DNA of 64,000 bases from Clostridium_X cadaveris. Lineage in GTDB: Bacteria; Bacillota; Clostridia; Clostridiales; Clostridiaceae. The translations under genes were made by a program, and so were the position numbers. Location: the NCBI RefSeq assembly GCF_039521325.1, contig NZ_BAAACD010000038.1; one strand, written 5' to 3'. Shown one piece after another: positions 1 through 9,245 of the stretch (its first letter is position 1; the number at the start of each line of letters is the position of its first letter). The notes below the pieces were generated by a model. It was not told the origin of the DNA. It searched no databases and saw only the letters and a list, made by a program, of their open reading frames with translations.

Positions 1-1
1 T

Positions 2-1015
2 CACTTAGATCATTCAAAGATAATAAATTACTTGAATCCATCTATACCATTATATACATTGGAAGGAACGAAGTCTTTACTTAATACATTAAATATAAAT
101 AATGATTTTCTTTTCCCTCTTCATGTCAATGAAGGAAAAAATACTAGAGATATAGTGGGAGTAAAAGAGAATGAAGTTATAGAAGTTGGAGATATTAAGG
201 TAAAGGTAATGCCAGTGGATCATGATGCATATGGAGCATCAGGCTTACTTATAACTACACCTGATTTGGTTATATCATATACTGGCGATATAAGACTTCA
301 TGGATATAGAAAGCATGATACTTTAAATTTCTGCAAGGAAAGTGAAAACTGTGATGTTCTCTTAATTGAAGGTGTTAGTGTATCATTCCAAGAAGTTGAT
401 GAAAAGATAAGTTCAGATGAAATATTAAATGAAAAAGAATTATTGAAAACCATAAATGAAATTGTAAATAGTAATCCTAATAAGCAGATTACATTTAACT
501 ACTATATTTCTAATATCGAGAGAATTTCAAACATAATAAAAACTAACTCAAGAAAAGTTGTTTTAGATTCATATTATGCTTATGTTTTAAAAGAAGCAAC
601 TGGTTATGAAGCGTATTATTATGAGTTAGATGGAAAAGACTATGGTTTAGATAGAGGTCTTAAAATAGAATTCGAAGATTTATTAAATGATGAAGGTGAA
701 TTTTTCTGGCAACTAGATACACTTGCTATGAATCATATAAATAAATTGAAGGAAGGTGGAATTTATATTCACTCAAATGCGGTACCACTTGGTGATTTTG
801 ACCCTGCATATGAGCCATTTGTAAATTCATTTGCAGAGCATAATGTAGAGTTCGTAAGAGCTTCATGTAGTGGTCATGCGCATCCTTATGATTTAATTGA
901 GGTAATAAACTTAATTAAACCTAAACTATTAGTGCCTATACACTCTTATCATCCTGAAAGACTTTATAATGAATCTGGAGATGTATTGTTACCAGAAAAA
1001 GGTCAAACTATATAA
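2..1015 (+). CDS. Beta-CASP MBL-fold metallo-hydrolase, 5'-truncated
   Basis: The frame is open to the window edge, so the N-terminus is missing. The first codons read HLDHSK, which matches the zinc-binding HxHxDH signature of metallo-beta-lactamase hydrolases. Later signatures are SYTGDIRLHG, the HSNAVPLGDFDP segment, and SGHAHP followed by LVPIHSYHPE near the C-terminus, which fit the beta-CASP/RNase J-like branch acting on nucleic acids. The cellular substrate cannot be read from sequence. The next gene starts 17 bases downstream with its own RBS, so this is the end of an operon that also holds a binding lipoprotein. A metal-dependent hydrolase is secure; an RNase activity is inferred. Confidence 0.8.
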   Translation, partial: HLDHSKIINYLNPSIPLYTLEGTKSLLNTLNINNDFLFPLHVNEGKNTRDIVGVKENEVIEVGDIKVKVMPVDHDAYGASGLLITTPDLVISYTGDIRLHGYRKHDTLNFCKESENCDVLLIEGVSVSFQEVDEKISSDEILNEKELLKTINEIVNSNPNKQITFNYYISNIERISNIIKTNSRKVVLDSYYAYVLKEATGYEAYYYELDGKDYGLDRGLKIEFEDLLNDEGEFFWQLDTLAMNHINKLKEGGIYIHSNAVPLGDFDPAYEPFVNSFAEHNVEFVRASCSGHAHPYDLIEVINLIKPKLLVPIHSYHPERLYNESGDVLLPEKGQTI

Positions 1016-1032
1016 CATAGGAGGAATAAAAT

Positions 1033-2307
1033 ATGAAACACAAGAAGCTATTAGCGCTTGTTCTTGCAGCAGCAACAACTGTAACTGTATTGGCTGGATG
1101 CGGATCTAAAAACAAAACAGAAGCAAATAATGGGGAAATAGTAACAGAAATTACTAAACCAGTAGAAATCACATTCTGGCATGCAATGCAGGGAGCACAA
1201 GAAAAATCTCTACAAAATTTAACAGATGAGTTTATGAAAGCTAATCCAAACATTACTGTAACTTTACAAAACCAATCAACTTATCCAGATTTACAACAAA
1301 AGATTACAGCTACAGTTGTAAGTCCTGATAATTTACCAACATTAACTCAAGCATATCCTGATTGGATGTTCAATCCGATTAAGGAAAATATGGTGACTGA
1401 TTTAACACCATACATAGAAAATGAAAAAATTAAGTTTGATAACTATGAAGATATTTTACCAAGTCTTAGAGAAACAGTTAAAATTGATGGTAAAATATAT
1501 GGAATGCCATTTAATAAATCAACAGAAGTTTTATGGTATAACAAAACTATTTTAGATGAATTAAATTTAAAGGTTCCAACAAATTATGAAGAGCTTAAAG
1601 CTGTATCTAAGGAAATAAAAGCTAAAAAAGGTATAGCTGGATTTGGAGTTGACGCTCTGCATACATATTATACAACTTTCTTAAAAGCTGAAGGTAAGAC
1701 ATACGATTCAAATTTTGATGTAACAAGTGATGAATCTAAAGCTGCTGTAAATTATTATTTAGATGGAATAAAAGAAGGCTATTTTAGAATCGCTGGAACA
1801 GATAAATACTTATCAGGACCATTTGGAAATGAAAAAGTAGCTATGTACGTTGGATCAAATGCTGGTGAAGATTTTGTTAAAAAAGGTGTTGGCGATAAAT
1901 TCGAAGTAGGTGCTGCACCATCACCAACTACTGTATCTTTACAACAAGGTACTGATTTATATGTATTCTCTAGTGCTACAGCAGAGCAAAAAACTGCAGC
2001 ATATGAGTTCTTAAAGTTCTTAACTACTAAAGATAACCAAGTTAAATGGGCTATAGAAACAGGATATATGCCTGTAAGAAAGAGTGCTGTTGATTCAGAT
2101 CAATATAAGAATAGCGGAAGCTTAATTGCTCCAATCTTATCAAATGCAACTAAGAATTTATACACAAACCCAGTTTTACAAGGGGCTGATGCTGCATACC
2201 GTGAAGCTGGAACAGTTATGGAAACAATTTTAGCTGCACCAAATACAGCTGATGTAAATAAAACACTAGAAGGATTTAAGACTACTTTAAAATCAATCTG
2301 GGAATAG
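1033..2307 (+). CDS. Extracellular solute-binding lipoprotein, family 1 (UgpB/MalE-like)
   Basis: The gene encodes a 424-residue lipoprotein: a basic start, a hydrophobic stretch and the lipobox LAGC with Cys23. The mature part begins with ITFWHAM, typical of family 1 sugar and glycerol-3-phosphate binding proteins, and has the usual two-lobe length. AGGAGG stands just before the ATG. It should capture substrate outside the membrane and pass it to an ABC permease, which is not in the window and may lie upstream. The neighbouring phosphatase gene would suit a phosphorylated substrate such as glycerol phosphate, but that is only inference. A tiny 5' remnant of an ABC ATPase gene lies about 7 kb away at 9246. 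Confidence 0.88.
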   Translation: MKHKKLLALVLAAATTVTVLAGCGSKNKTEANNGEIVTEITKPVEITFWHAMQGAQEKSLQNLTDEFMKANPNITVTLQNQSTYPDLQQKITATVVSPDNLPTLTQAYPDWMFNPIKENMVTDLTPYIENEKIKFDNYEDILPSLRETVKIDGKIYGMPFNKSTEVLWYNKTILDELNLKVPTNYEELKAVSKEIKAKKGIAGFGVDALHTYYTTFLKAEGKTYDSNFDVTSDESKAAVNYYLDGIKEGYFRIAGTDKYLSGPFGNEKVAMYVGSNAGEDFVKKGVGDKFEVGAAPSPTTVSLQQGTDLYVFSSATAEQKTAAYEFLKFLTTKDNQVKWAIETGYMPVRKSAVDSDQYKNSGSLIAPILSNATKNLYTNPVLQGADAAYREAGTVMETILAAPNTADVNKTLEGFKTTLKSIWE

Positions 2308-2320
2308 TAAATTTCAAATA

Positions 2321-2364
2321 AGTATAAGGGGGCTGTCTTCAATTATTTTGAGGCAGTCCTTTGT
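2321..2364 (+). terminator. Hairpin between binding protein and phosphatase genes
   Basis: AAGGGGGCTGTCTTCA pairs with TTGAGGCAGTCCTTT around a short loop. The T-run is weak, so this could be a leaky terminator or an mRNA-stabilising stem that lowers downstream expression. Confidence 0.5.
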
Positions 2365-2378
2365 AATGGAGGAGAATC

Positions 2379-3893
2379 ATGAAAATTGTTATATATCAAA
2401 CTAGTGATTTACATGGATATGTATATCCAACCAACTATGTAGTTGAAAAATCATTGGGAGTTTTAAAGATAGGAAGTTACATATTAAATGATGAAAAGAA
2501 TTATGATGCGTCTCTAAAAATAGATTGTGGAGACTTAATTCAAGGATCAGCCCTTGCACATTATTTATCTAAACAAAAGACGGAAAACAATCCTATTATA
2601 GAATGTCTAGAGGCTGTAAAATATGATGCATATGTTTTAGGTAATCATGAATTTAACTATGGATTAGAATATTTAAGCAGTGCTTATAAAAAAGTATCAA
2701 ATAAATTATTAAATGCAAACATTAAAGGGTTGCCTTTTGAAAGCAAACCATATACTATCTTTGATTTTAATGGATTCAAAATTGGATGTATAGGACTTAC
2801 TACAGGTTTTATTCCTAATTGGGAGCATGAAAAAAATATTCCTAATTTAAAGTTTTTAGATCCAGTAGAGATGTATGGGAAATATGAGAAAGAATTAAAA
2901 GAAAAATCAGATATGATAATAGTATGCTATCATGGTGGCTTTGAAAAAAGTTTAAATGATGATATGATTCCTACAGAAAAGTTGACTAAAGAAAATCAGG
3001 CAAGTGAGCTTTTGGAAAAATTCGATTCAATAGATATAGTTTTAAGTGGTCATCAGCATAGATCATTTATAACAAAAATAAAGGGTGTAATATGTGCACA
3101 GCCAATTCATAATGGTGAAAATTTTACTAAGATTGTTCTTGATACAGATACTAAAAAAACGAGTTATGAGCTTATAAAAGTTAGCTCTTTAAATGAAAGA
3201 ATAGATGAATCTTTGGAAGGTATCTTTACAGAGATAGAGGGAGAACTACAAAAATATCTAGATAGAGAAATAGGAACTTTTGATAAAGATATGTTAATGG
3301 ATGACATTTTTGAAGCAAGGCTAAAAGGACATCCATTTATAAATTTTCTTCATCAAGTTCAGCTTGATGTCTCTAATGCAGACTTTTCAGCTTTATCATT
3401 ATTTGATAGTGCCATTGGATTTAAAAAAGAAGTTTCTATAAGGGATGTTTTAATAAATTATCCTTATCCTAATACTATCAAAATTCTTAAGATAACAGGA
3501 AAACAACTTAAGGAAGCTATTGAAAAGAGCGCTACATATTTTGTTGTTAAAGATGGTAAAGTTGAGATAAATGAGGAGTTTCTTGTGCCTAAGATCCAAA
3601 ATTATAATTATGATATGTTTGGAGGATTAACATATACAATTAATTTATCAAAGGAATTTGGTAATCGTGTTGTTTCTATGAAGAAGAATGGTATAGATAT
3701 TAATTTAGAAGATTACTACACAATTGTTTTAAATAATTACCGTGCTAGCAACACAGCTATTTATCCATGCTATGAAAATGCAGAATGTATAAAAGAAATA
3801 AATACCGATATTAGTGAGTTGATTATAGAATATCTTCAAAAGAATCATAATGTAAAAGTAATTGATAAAAGTAACTATGTTGTTGAATATTAA
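2379..3893 (+). CDS. Cytoplasmic bifunctional metallophosphatase / 5'-nucleotidase family protein
   Basis: The 504-residue protein has the calcineurin-like dimetal motifs in order: SDLHG (residue 9 onward), CGDLIQG, GNHEFNYG, CYHGG and SGHQHRS. A 5'-nucleotidase C-terminal domain follows from about residue 310, with the AxxN-type segment (NNYRAS) near residue 450. No signal peptide or sortase signal is present, so it resembles intracellular YunD-type members rather than secreted UshA/CpdB. The family hydrolyses nucleotides, 2',3'-cyclic nucleotides or UDP-sugars; the substrate here is unknown. An AATGGAGGAG ribosome binding site precedes the ATG. Confidence 0.85.
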   Translation: MKIVIYQTSDLHGYVYPTNYVVEKSLGVLKIGSYILNDEKNYDASLKIDCGDLIQGSALAHYLSKQKTENNPIIECLEAVKYDAYVLGNHEFNYGLEYLSSAYKKVSNKLLNANIKGLPFESKPYTIFDFNGFKIGCIGLTTGFIPNWEHEKNIPNLKFLDPVEMYGKYEKELKEKSDMIIVCYHGGFEKSLNDDMIPTEKLTKENQASELLEKFDSIDIVLSGHQHRSFITKIKGVICAQPIHNGENFTKIVLDTDTKKTSYELIKVSSLNERIDESLEGIFTEIEGELQKYLDREIGTFDKDMLMDDIFEARLKGHPFINFLHQVQLDVSNADFSALSLFDSAIGFKKEVSIRDVLINYPYPNTIKILKITGKQLKEAIEKSATYFVVKDGKVEINEEFLVPKIQNYNYDMFGGLTYTINLSKEFGNRVVSMKKNGIDINLEDYYTIVLNNYRASNTAIYPCYENAECIKEINTDISELIIEYLQKNHNVKVIDKSNYVVEY

Positions 3894-3897
3894 ATTA

Positions 3898-3929
3898 TAA
3901 GGAGGTAATTAAAAATATTACCTCCTTAA
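3898..3929. terminator. Convergent hairpin between opposing genes
   Basis: AAGGAGGTAAT and ATTACCTCCTT form an 11-bp stem across the ends of two convergent genes. It overlaps the last codons of the minus-strand gene. There is no long U-tract on either strand. Confidence 0.5.
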
Positions 3930-4463
3930 TGATTCTACTTGTTTTTTTAAATTTTCTATTTCTTTTTTTAGTGTGCTTATTTCATCTAAGTTAGTTCTAT
4001 TTTTTTCATTAGATGAGGAACGGACTGTAGCTTGCTCTCCTCCATCACTGGAAGTAGGAGAAGAATTGATGAAGTAAGGATTTGTTACATTTCTATAGGA
4101 TGGATTATAATATCTACCTGGACCAGACTGCTGATATTGCTGCTGGGCGTTGTAGGTTGAAATTATTTGACTTATGAGTTGTAGAAAATTTCCGTAAGAA
4201 TTTAATACGTTTGCAGGAAACTTTCCCGATATAGCATTAGCTAAAATTTCAGCAATAGTAACAAGAAGCATAGGTTCGATGTCCTGAAATCCATTAGGAA
4301 TATCAGAGTTAGCATTTCTGCAATAATTTGTATCAGCACCAGCAGAAGGATCAAAATGGCATTTTAAATCTTTAAAACTTTCATAATCACATTTTTTATA
4401 TCCGCATTTCTTTAAAATTTCCTCCAAATTCTTTAAAGCATCTTCATAATTCATATTTAGCAC
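3918..4463 (-). CDS. Unknown protein, QQQYQQSGPGR paralogue 2
   Basis: This roughly 180-residue protein of unrecognised family is a clear paralogue of the gene directly upstream (4484-5059). Both share a Cys-rich N-terminal part (KKCGYKKCDY here), a DPSxGAD motif, GFQDIxP followed by a hydrophobic helical region, and then QQQYQQSGPGR plus an NPxY/F-N-TNP segment. The C-terminus is a short charged coiled coil (LKKEIENLKKQVESL). There is no signal peptide. GTG at 4463 is preferred because AAAGGA sits six bases before it; TTG 4466 and ATG 4454 are alternatives. It lies just beyond the Csp protease operon on the same strand, so a spore or germination role is possible but unproven. Confidence 0.7.
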   Translation of the reverse strand: MLNMNYEDALKNLEEILKKCGYKKCDYESFKDLKCHFDPSAGADTNYCRNANSDIPNGFQDIEPMLLVTIAEILANAISGKFPANVLNSYGNFLQLISQIISTYNAQQQYQQSGPGRYYNPSYRNVTNPYFINSSPTSSDGGEQATVRSSSNEKNRTNLDEISTLKKEIENLKKQVESLRR

Positions 4464-4483
4464 CAATTATCCTTTTAATATAT

Positions 4484-5059
4484 TTATAATTTTTTATTGT
4501 AATTATTAAGTTTATTTTCAATTAGGCATAGACGATTATCTAAATTTTTTAAAGAATTGGTTATAATTTCTAATTGGAGTTCTATGTTTTCTATTTTTTC
4601 ATTGGACTTATATAAGGAGGAATTGGAGCATCCATTTTTATCATCTTCACATACAGATTGACAAAATGGATTAGTGATATTTTTATATGCTGGATTGAAA
4701 AATCTGCCTGGACCAGACTGTTGATACTGTTGCTGAGCGGCATAAGTTTCAAGTATTTGGCCAACTAAAGCTAAAAAATTTGCAACAGAGTTTGCTACAT
4801 TAAAGGGTAGTTTTCCAGCAAATATATTTCCTAAGATTTCTCCAATTATAGAAAATAAAATAGGATCTATGTCTTGAAATCCGCCTTTTATATCTAGGTC
4901 TATATTATCACAGCAATTGCTATCAGCACCGCCGGAAGGATCTATTTTGCATTTACAACCATTGTCTTTACAGTACTTAGACTTGATTGACTCATAATCT
5001 TCACAGCCTAAAGCTTTCATAAGCTCACTTATTATATTTATATTATTATAGTTTTCCAC
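4484..5059 (-). CDS. Unknown protein, QQQYQQSGPGR paralogue 1
   Basis: This 191-residue protein of unrecognised family starts with GTG and has only a weak SD (GGTG). It has a Cys-rich patch near residues 30-50 (CKDNGCKCK, then NCC), then GFQDIDP, a hydrophobic segment (about residues 65-105), the QQQYQQSGPGR motif shared with the next gene, another Cys pair and a predicted coiled coil at the end. The downstream paralogue begins about 20 bases after its stop, so the two are probably co-transcribed. The closeness to csp genes suggests, but does not show, a sporulation link. The weak RBS and the repeat over its start are described separately. Confidence 0.7.
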   Translation of the reverse strand: MENYNNINIISELMKALGCEDYESIKSKYCKDNGCKCKIDPSGGADSNCCDNIDLDIKGGFQDIDPILFSIIGEILGNIFAGKLPFNVANSVANFLALVGQILETYAAQQQYQQSGPGRFFNPAYKNITNPFCQSVCEDDKNGCSNSSLYKSNEKIENIELQLEIITNSLKNLDNRLCLIENKLNNYNKKL

Positions 5060-5090
5060 GATTCACCGTCATTATATTTATATTATTATA
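5031..5090. repeat. 20-bp direct repeat over a start codon
   Basis: An identical 20-base AT-only block occurs at 5031-5050 and 5071-5090, exactly 40 bp apart. The first copy lies in the first codons of the minus-strand gene starting at 5059; the second lies in its leader. Confidence 0.7.
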
Positions 5091-5127
5091 CTATGCTAAT
5101 ATCTATTTATTGACAAATTGGGTGCGT

Positions 5128-5176
5128 AAAAAAATACCTTATGCATATTTATAAAAGTATACATAAGGTATTTTTA
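5128..5176 (-). terminator. Terminator of the csp operon
   Basis: ACCTTATGTATAC pairs with TATGCATAAGGT on the minus strand and is followed by a T-run, directly after the stop at 5177. The plus strand also carries T-runs, so it may work both ways. Confidence 0.85.
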
Positions 5177-6901
5177 TTACTCTAAATATCTAAAAACACC
5201 AATCATATCTAAAACACCATATCCCCATTCTGCATTAGGATATGAATCATTTAGCCTTTTAGCTGTTCCTCTTGATAAATAAGTTTTTAATTTTTGAGAA
5301 TAGATATTTGGATCATTTTTATCAACTATGCCCCACTGAAACATTAATGCGCTTGCGCCGGCTACTACAGCAGCAGATACACAGGTGCCATTTACTATCA
5401 TAGTTTTATTACCAGGGGCAAGGGCGGTTACATTTACACCACCAGCCACTATATCAATTGCGCTTGGATTATACAGAAATGCCATTCCTGAATACTCCAC
5501 TAAATTGAAATTATTTTGATTATAAGCGCCTACTTTAATAATCTGAGGGGCATATGGGGTTGTAAAAGTACCATAAGGATCTGGGGAAGTAAATCCTGTA
5601 TTACCTAATGCAAGCCCTTTTTGCTGAAGCCATATATTATAACTTCCATTTAAAATATAATCAGGATATAATCTTAATTTCCAAATACCTGGTGTAAGGT
5701 AATTCATGTCAATTTCTATCAATTCATCACCAGATAATGCTTCAGGAAGATAGTACTTTACTTTTACCTTAGATTTTTCAAAAATATAGTTGATTGTTTG
5801 TTCTCTATTTAGAAGGGCAGTCATGATGCCGGAAGTTTCTCCAGAAGCGGAGATAATTTCTAGAGAACAAATATTAGGCTTATCCACCCAAACTTCCAAT
5901 CTAAGATATTTTTGCTGATCTGAGATATATAATTGGATATCTTTAAATGTATCTTTTTTATCTACATAACCAGAAGTGTGACCGCCACTATCACCTTGAT
6001 TGCCGCTACCTGTAACTACAGCAATTCCTTTATTATTACAAATATTATTTATAAAGGATTCTAATAATCCATCACCTTTATGATTTCCTAAAGAGGCACC
6101 AAGTGGTAGATATATTACTGTAGGTTTATTTAAAGTAAATAGCGTATATTCATAAAGATAAGTTATAGCCATCATTAAAAAAGCCTGATCATAAACAGGA
6201 ACTGACGGGTTTAAAGCTTTTTTTAAAGCTAGGCTTTCTGCTAATTTTACAACCACAAAATTACAGTCAGGAGCAGCACCTTTAATTTCAGGATTAATGC
6301 CTTTAGCACCTATTATACCCGACATTGCAGTACCATGACCATCTGTATCTTTTGAAGGAACAATTTCATATGGATCTTTTCCTTCGTTATATGCTTTTAT
6401 AGCGTTATCAATATCATTTTTATAATACACAGTTCCAAAGGGAACATTTCCGCTTGAATTAGGGTTACTAATAGTTTGATCCCATATACCGAGAATTCTA
6501 GATGTTCCATCATCATTCATAAACTCTTTGCTTAAATAATCTATCCCGGTATCAATAATTCCAACAACAACACCTTTTCCTGTTAAGAAAAAAGGAGGCT
6601 GTATTTGAGTTAGATTAATATTTGCAGCAATAATAGGGCTAAGTGCCTGCATGGTATATAAATATAATCTGTTTATATAGACAACAGATGGAAAGGGATT
6701 ATTGGACAAGGTAAATGAGTCTTCAATAATATTTTGTAACTTTAAAGATATTATTGCGAATTTTTCATCCATTATAGTTATATAATAATCTGGAGCAAGA
6801 TAAGCTTCTGCTTCTATATCTCCGTTATATTCTGCAATATAATGGAGATATTCGGGACTCGTAAAGATTGATGGTGGTGCATTAGAAAAATGTTTCATCA
6901 C
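5177..6901 (-). CDS. Csp-like S8 subtilisin family protein with Ser-to-Cys active site
   Basis: The 574-residue protein is a subtilisin-fold member of the Csp group, which controls activation of the cortex hydrolase SleC during spore germination. Asp117 (GIIDTGIDYL) and His189 (DGHGTAMSG) of the triad are present. The nucleophile motif, normally GTSxA, reads GTCVSAA, with Cys507 (codon TGT) at the Ser position. A jelly-roll-like insert lies between His and the nucleophile (about residues 320-430), as in Csp proteins. GTG 6901 has GGAGG nine bases upstream and overlaps the previous gene by 20 bp, which suggests translational coupling. By family analogy (CspA/CspC of C. difficile are pseudoproteases) this may be a non-proteolytic or altered partner. 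Confidence 0.88.
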   Translation of the reverse strand: MMKHFSNAPPSIFTSPEYLHYIAEYNGDIEAEAYLAPDYYITIMDEKFAIISLKLQNIIEDSFTLSNNPFPSVVYINRLYLYTMQALSPIIAANINLTQIQPPFFLTGKGVVVGIIDTGIDYLSKEFMNDDGTSRILGIWDQTISNPNSSGNVPFGTVYYKNDIDNAIKAYNEGKDPYEIVPSKDTDGHGTAMSGIIGAKGINPEIKGAAPDCNFVVVKLAESLALKKALNPSVPVYDQAFLMMAITYLYEYTLFTLNKPTVIYLPLGASLGNHKGDGLLESFINNICNNKGIAVVTGSGNQGDSGGHTSGYVDKKDTFKDIQLYISDQQKYLRLEVWVDKPNICSLEIISASGETSGIMTALLNREQTINYIFEKSKVKVKYYLPEALSGDELIEIDMNYLTPGIWKLRLYPDYILNGSYNIWLQQKGLALGNTGFTSPDPYGTFTTPYAPQIIKVGAYNQNNFNLVEYSGMAFLYNPSAIDIVAGGVNVTALAPGNKTMIVNGTCVSAAVVAGASALMFQWGIVDKNDPNIYSQKLKTYLSRGTAKRLNDSYPNAEWGYGVLDMIGVFRYLE

Positions 6902-8705
6902 CGAATAATACCTCCTTTTTTAATGTAAATCTTAAAAGCATATTGTTTAGGGAATATTCAAGGTCAAAATTGTTTTGAGATTCTAGATTTCTAGTTCCAG
7001 ACAAAGCATTTATTGTTCCTAAAAAATCTAGTTTTCCGTATCCCCAATGAGCGTTTGGATATATATCAAAAGGCTTTCTTGAAGCTCCAGCTATTAGATA
7101 ACTAATAATCTTTGATGCATACATAGTTAAATCATTTCTTTCTACAATTCCCCATTGAAGAAGTAGAGCACAAACTCCTGACGTTATTGCTGCAGCCACA
7201 GATGCACCTGAGACCGTAGTAGTTTTATTGCTTAAAGATGTAGTAAGTATATTAACTCCCGGTGCAGCAATATCGGGTTTAATATAAGTGTTTAGTGGGA
7301 AACCATTGCCGGATTTACCTACAATAGAGTCTGATTCTTGATCATAGTATCCCACAGAAACTATTTTTTTGGAACTGGAAGGGAGAGATAATGTTACCTC
7401 TGGGTCAGAATTTAAGAATTTTGTACCTTCCGGAAGAGTTATTGCAGGAGGAAGCCATATATCATATCTTCCATCAGCAATATACTCACCTTTTAATTGT
7501 AATTTCCATATTCCGGGTTTTATATCGGTAAAGGTCAAAATTATTACTTGATTTCCTGTAACGTTATCGGGTACATAGAATTTAAGGGTTAGTTTTGTTG
7601 CTTCATAAACAAAAGAAAAAGTTTCTGATTTGTATAATTTTGAGGTAATAAATTTTGTACTTTGTCCAGATGGAGATATAACATTGAGTGACATTTTATT
7701 TGGCTTTCTTATCCATATTCTAAAAGATAAGTTATTTAGTTGCTTTGTTAAGTTTAATTCGGATGTATTAATTTCTCCTATATTATTTATATATCCAGAT
7801 GAATGTAGTTCAGCATTACCTTCATTACCTGTGCTGGTAACAACTACAACTCCTCTAAAGGATCCAACTTCGTCTATATATTTTGCAAATAATCCAGAGC
7901 CATCATGACTATAATCAGTACAACCGAACCCAAGAAAAATAACAATTGGTTTATTTTTTTCGGATGCATATTGGCGTAGATACTCTATACCAGCTACCAC
8001 TTCTGCCGTATTATATACTGGTAACTCAAATCCATTTAGTTTAAGGTCATGCTGAAATGTAGCAGATTGAATCAATTTAACTACAGCAAATGTACAATTA
8101 TTTGCAACTCCTTTCAATTCTTTGCTATATCCTCTAGCACCAATTATTCCAGCCATCTCAGTTCCGTGACCAATTGTATCTGTTGATGGTACAATATTAT
8201 AAGGATCTTCACCCTTTAATTGAGCTTGTATAGCTTTATTTATATCATCATTTGAGTAAGCTTTCCCAATAAAAAGGGATGAACCCTCATTAGAAGGTGA
8301 TGTTTGATCCCAAATTGTATCAATTCTAGATGTATTATCCTCTCTTATAAATTCTTGATTTAAGTAATCTATTCCGGTATCAACTATACCAACTAAAATG
8401 CCTGAGCCGTCTAAAGATAGATAAGGGTTTAATTTAACCTGATATATATTGCTCACATTTTCAGGAGAAGTAGATTCTAAGATAAACATTTCTCTAAAAT
8501 TGACAAATAAAATAGATGGGACATCTAAAATTAAATTATCAATCATGCCGGCTTTAACTGAGACGATAGCAAATCGATTGTTTATTATATCTCCGCAAGC
8601 ATAAGAAACTTTAGATATTTCTTCTAAAAAATTACCTCTGTATTCTATTAAATACTCATAGTAATTAGGATTATTATAAAAAGAGCAGTTATTTCTATTA
8701 TCCAC
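6882..8705 (-). CDS. Csp-like S8 serine protease, intact triad
   Basis: This subtilisin-family protein of about 607 residues pairs with the downstream gene. The triad is complete: Asp in VGIVDTGIDYL, His in IGHGTEMAG, Ser in SGASVAAA. The short N-terminal region resembles the prodomain of Csp proteases, and the central insert (about residues 310-430) matches the paralogue. In clostridia these proteins cut the prodomain of pro-SleC when spores germinate; that role is inferred from family. GTG at 8705 is chosen because GGGAG lies eight bases upstream; ATG 8720 would sit on the SD itself. The C-terminus is longer than in the partner and ends with a unique tail that overlaps the next start. Confidence 0.87.
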   Translation of the reverse strand: MDNRNNCSFYNNPNYYEYLIEYRGNFLEEISKVSYACGDIINNRFAIVSVKAGMIDNLILDVPSILFVNFREMFILESTSPENVSNIYQVKLNPYLSLDGSGILVGIVDTGIDYLNQEFIREDNTSRIDTIWDQTSPSNEGSSLFIGKAYSNDDINKAIQAQLKGEDPYNIVPSTDTIGHGTEMAGIIGARGYSKELKGVANNCTFAVVKLIQSATFQHDLKLNGFELPVYNTAEVVAGIEYLRQYASEKNKPIVIFLGFGCTDYSHDGSGLFAKYIDEVGSFRGVVVVTSTGNEGNAELHSSGYINNIGEINTSELNLTKQLNNLSFRIWIRKPNKMSLNVISPSGQSTKFITSKLYKSETFSFVYEATKLTLKFYVPDNVTGNQVIILTFTDIKPGIWKLQLKGEYIADGRYDIWLPPAITLPEGTKFLNSDPEVTLSLPSSSKKIVSVGYYDQESDSIVGKSGNGFPLNTYIKPDIAAPGVNILTTSLSNKTTTVSGASVAAAITSGVCALLLQWGIVERNDLTMYASKIISYLIAGASRKPFDIYPNAHWGYGKLDFLGTINALSGTRNLESQNNFDLEYSLNNMLLRFTLKKEVLFGDETFF

Positions 8706-8791
8706 ATAAATCACTCCCATAATATTACAATTTATAATATGAATAAAACTATGAAATTGATATAGAAATTATAAAGTATTTATGTATAAGT

Positions 8792-9228
8792 ATGATTAAT
8801 AATGAAATATTAAAAGTAAAAGAGTCAGGAATTCATGCTGTAGAAGATTATATAATGGCTAGATACTAATTCATGACTATTTAGATTTAGATGAAACTGT
8901 GGCTGGTTATGGAATTTATATTATGCAGAAAAGTAGTGATGCTATACTTAAAGATTTGTCTATGCGTCTTATGAATAGAAAACTGTTTAAGTATGGGGAT
9001 GAGGACATGAGAGAAGAGATAGAAGAAAGCTTAAAAAAGTATGGTAGCTTTAAAAAATATTATTTCTTTGAAGAAGTTAATTCTAAAGTTCCATATAAAC
9101 CTCAATATGTGCCTATATTAATAGAGGGGAAGAATAATGAAATTAAAGAGTTATCAACGTGTTCGGCTATTATTAGTGCATTAGTAAATAATCCTAATGA
9201 TATAAAAACAACTATATACTATGGATAG
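8792..9228 (+). pseudogene. Remnant of COG1078-type HD phosphohydrolase
   Basis: The reading frame from 8792 gives KESGIHAVEDYIMARY, the well-known segment of YwfO-like HD phosphohydrolases, and then meets TAA at 8867. Frame 1 resumes at once with HDYLDLDETVAGYGIYIM and runs to a stop at 9228, with LSMRLMNRKLFKY typical of the later part of the same family. The catalytic HD region and the connecting helices are missing, so the gene has lost its 5' part and an internal block. It cannot be functional as an HD enzyme. Confidence 0.75.
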
Positions 9229-9245
9229 AGAGGGGAATATCAATT

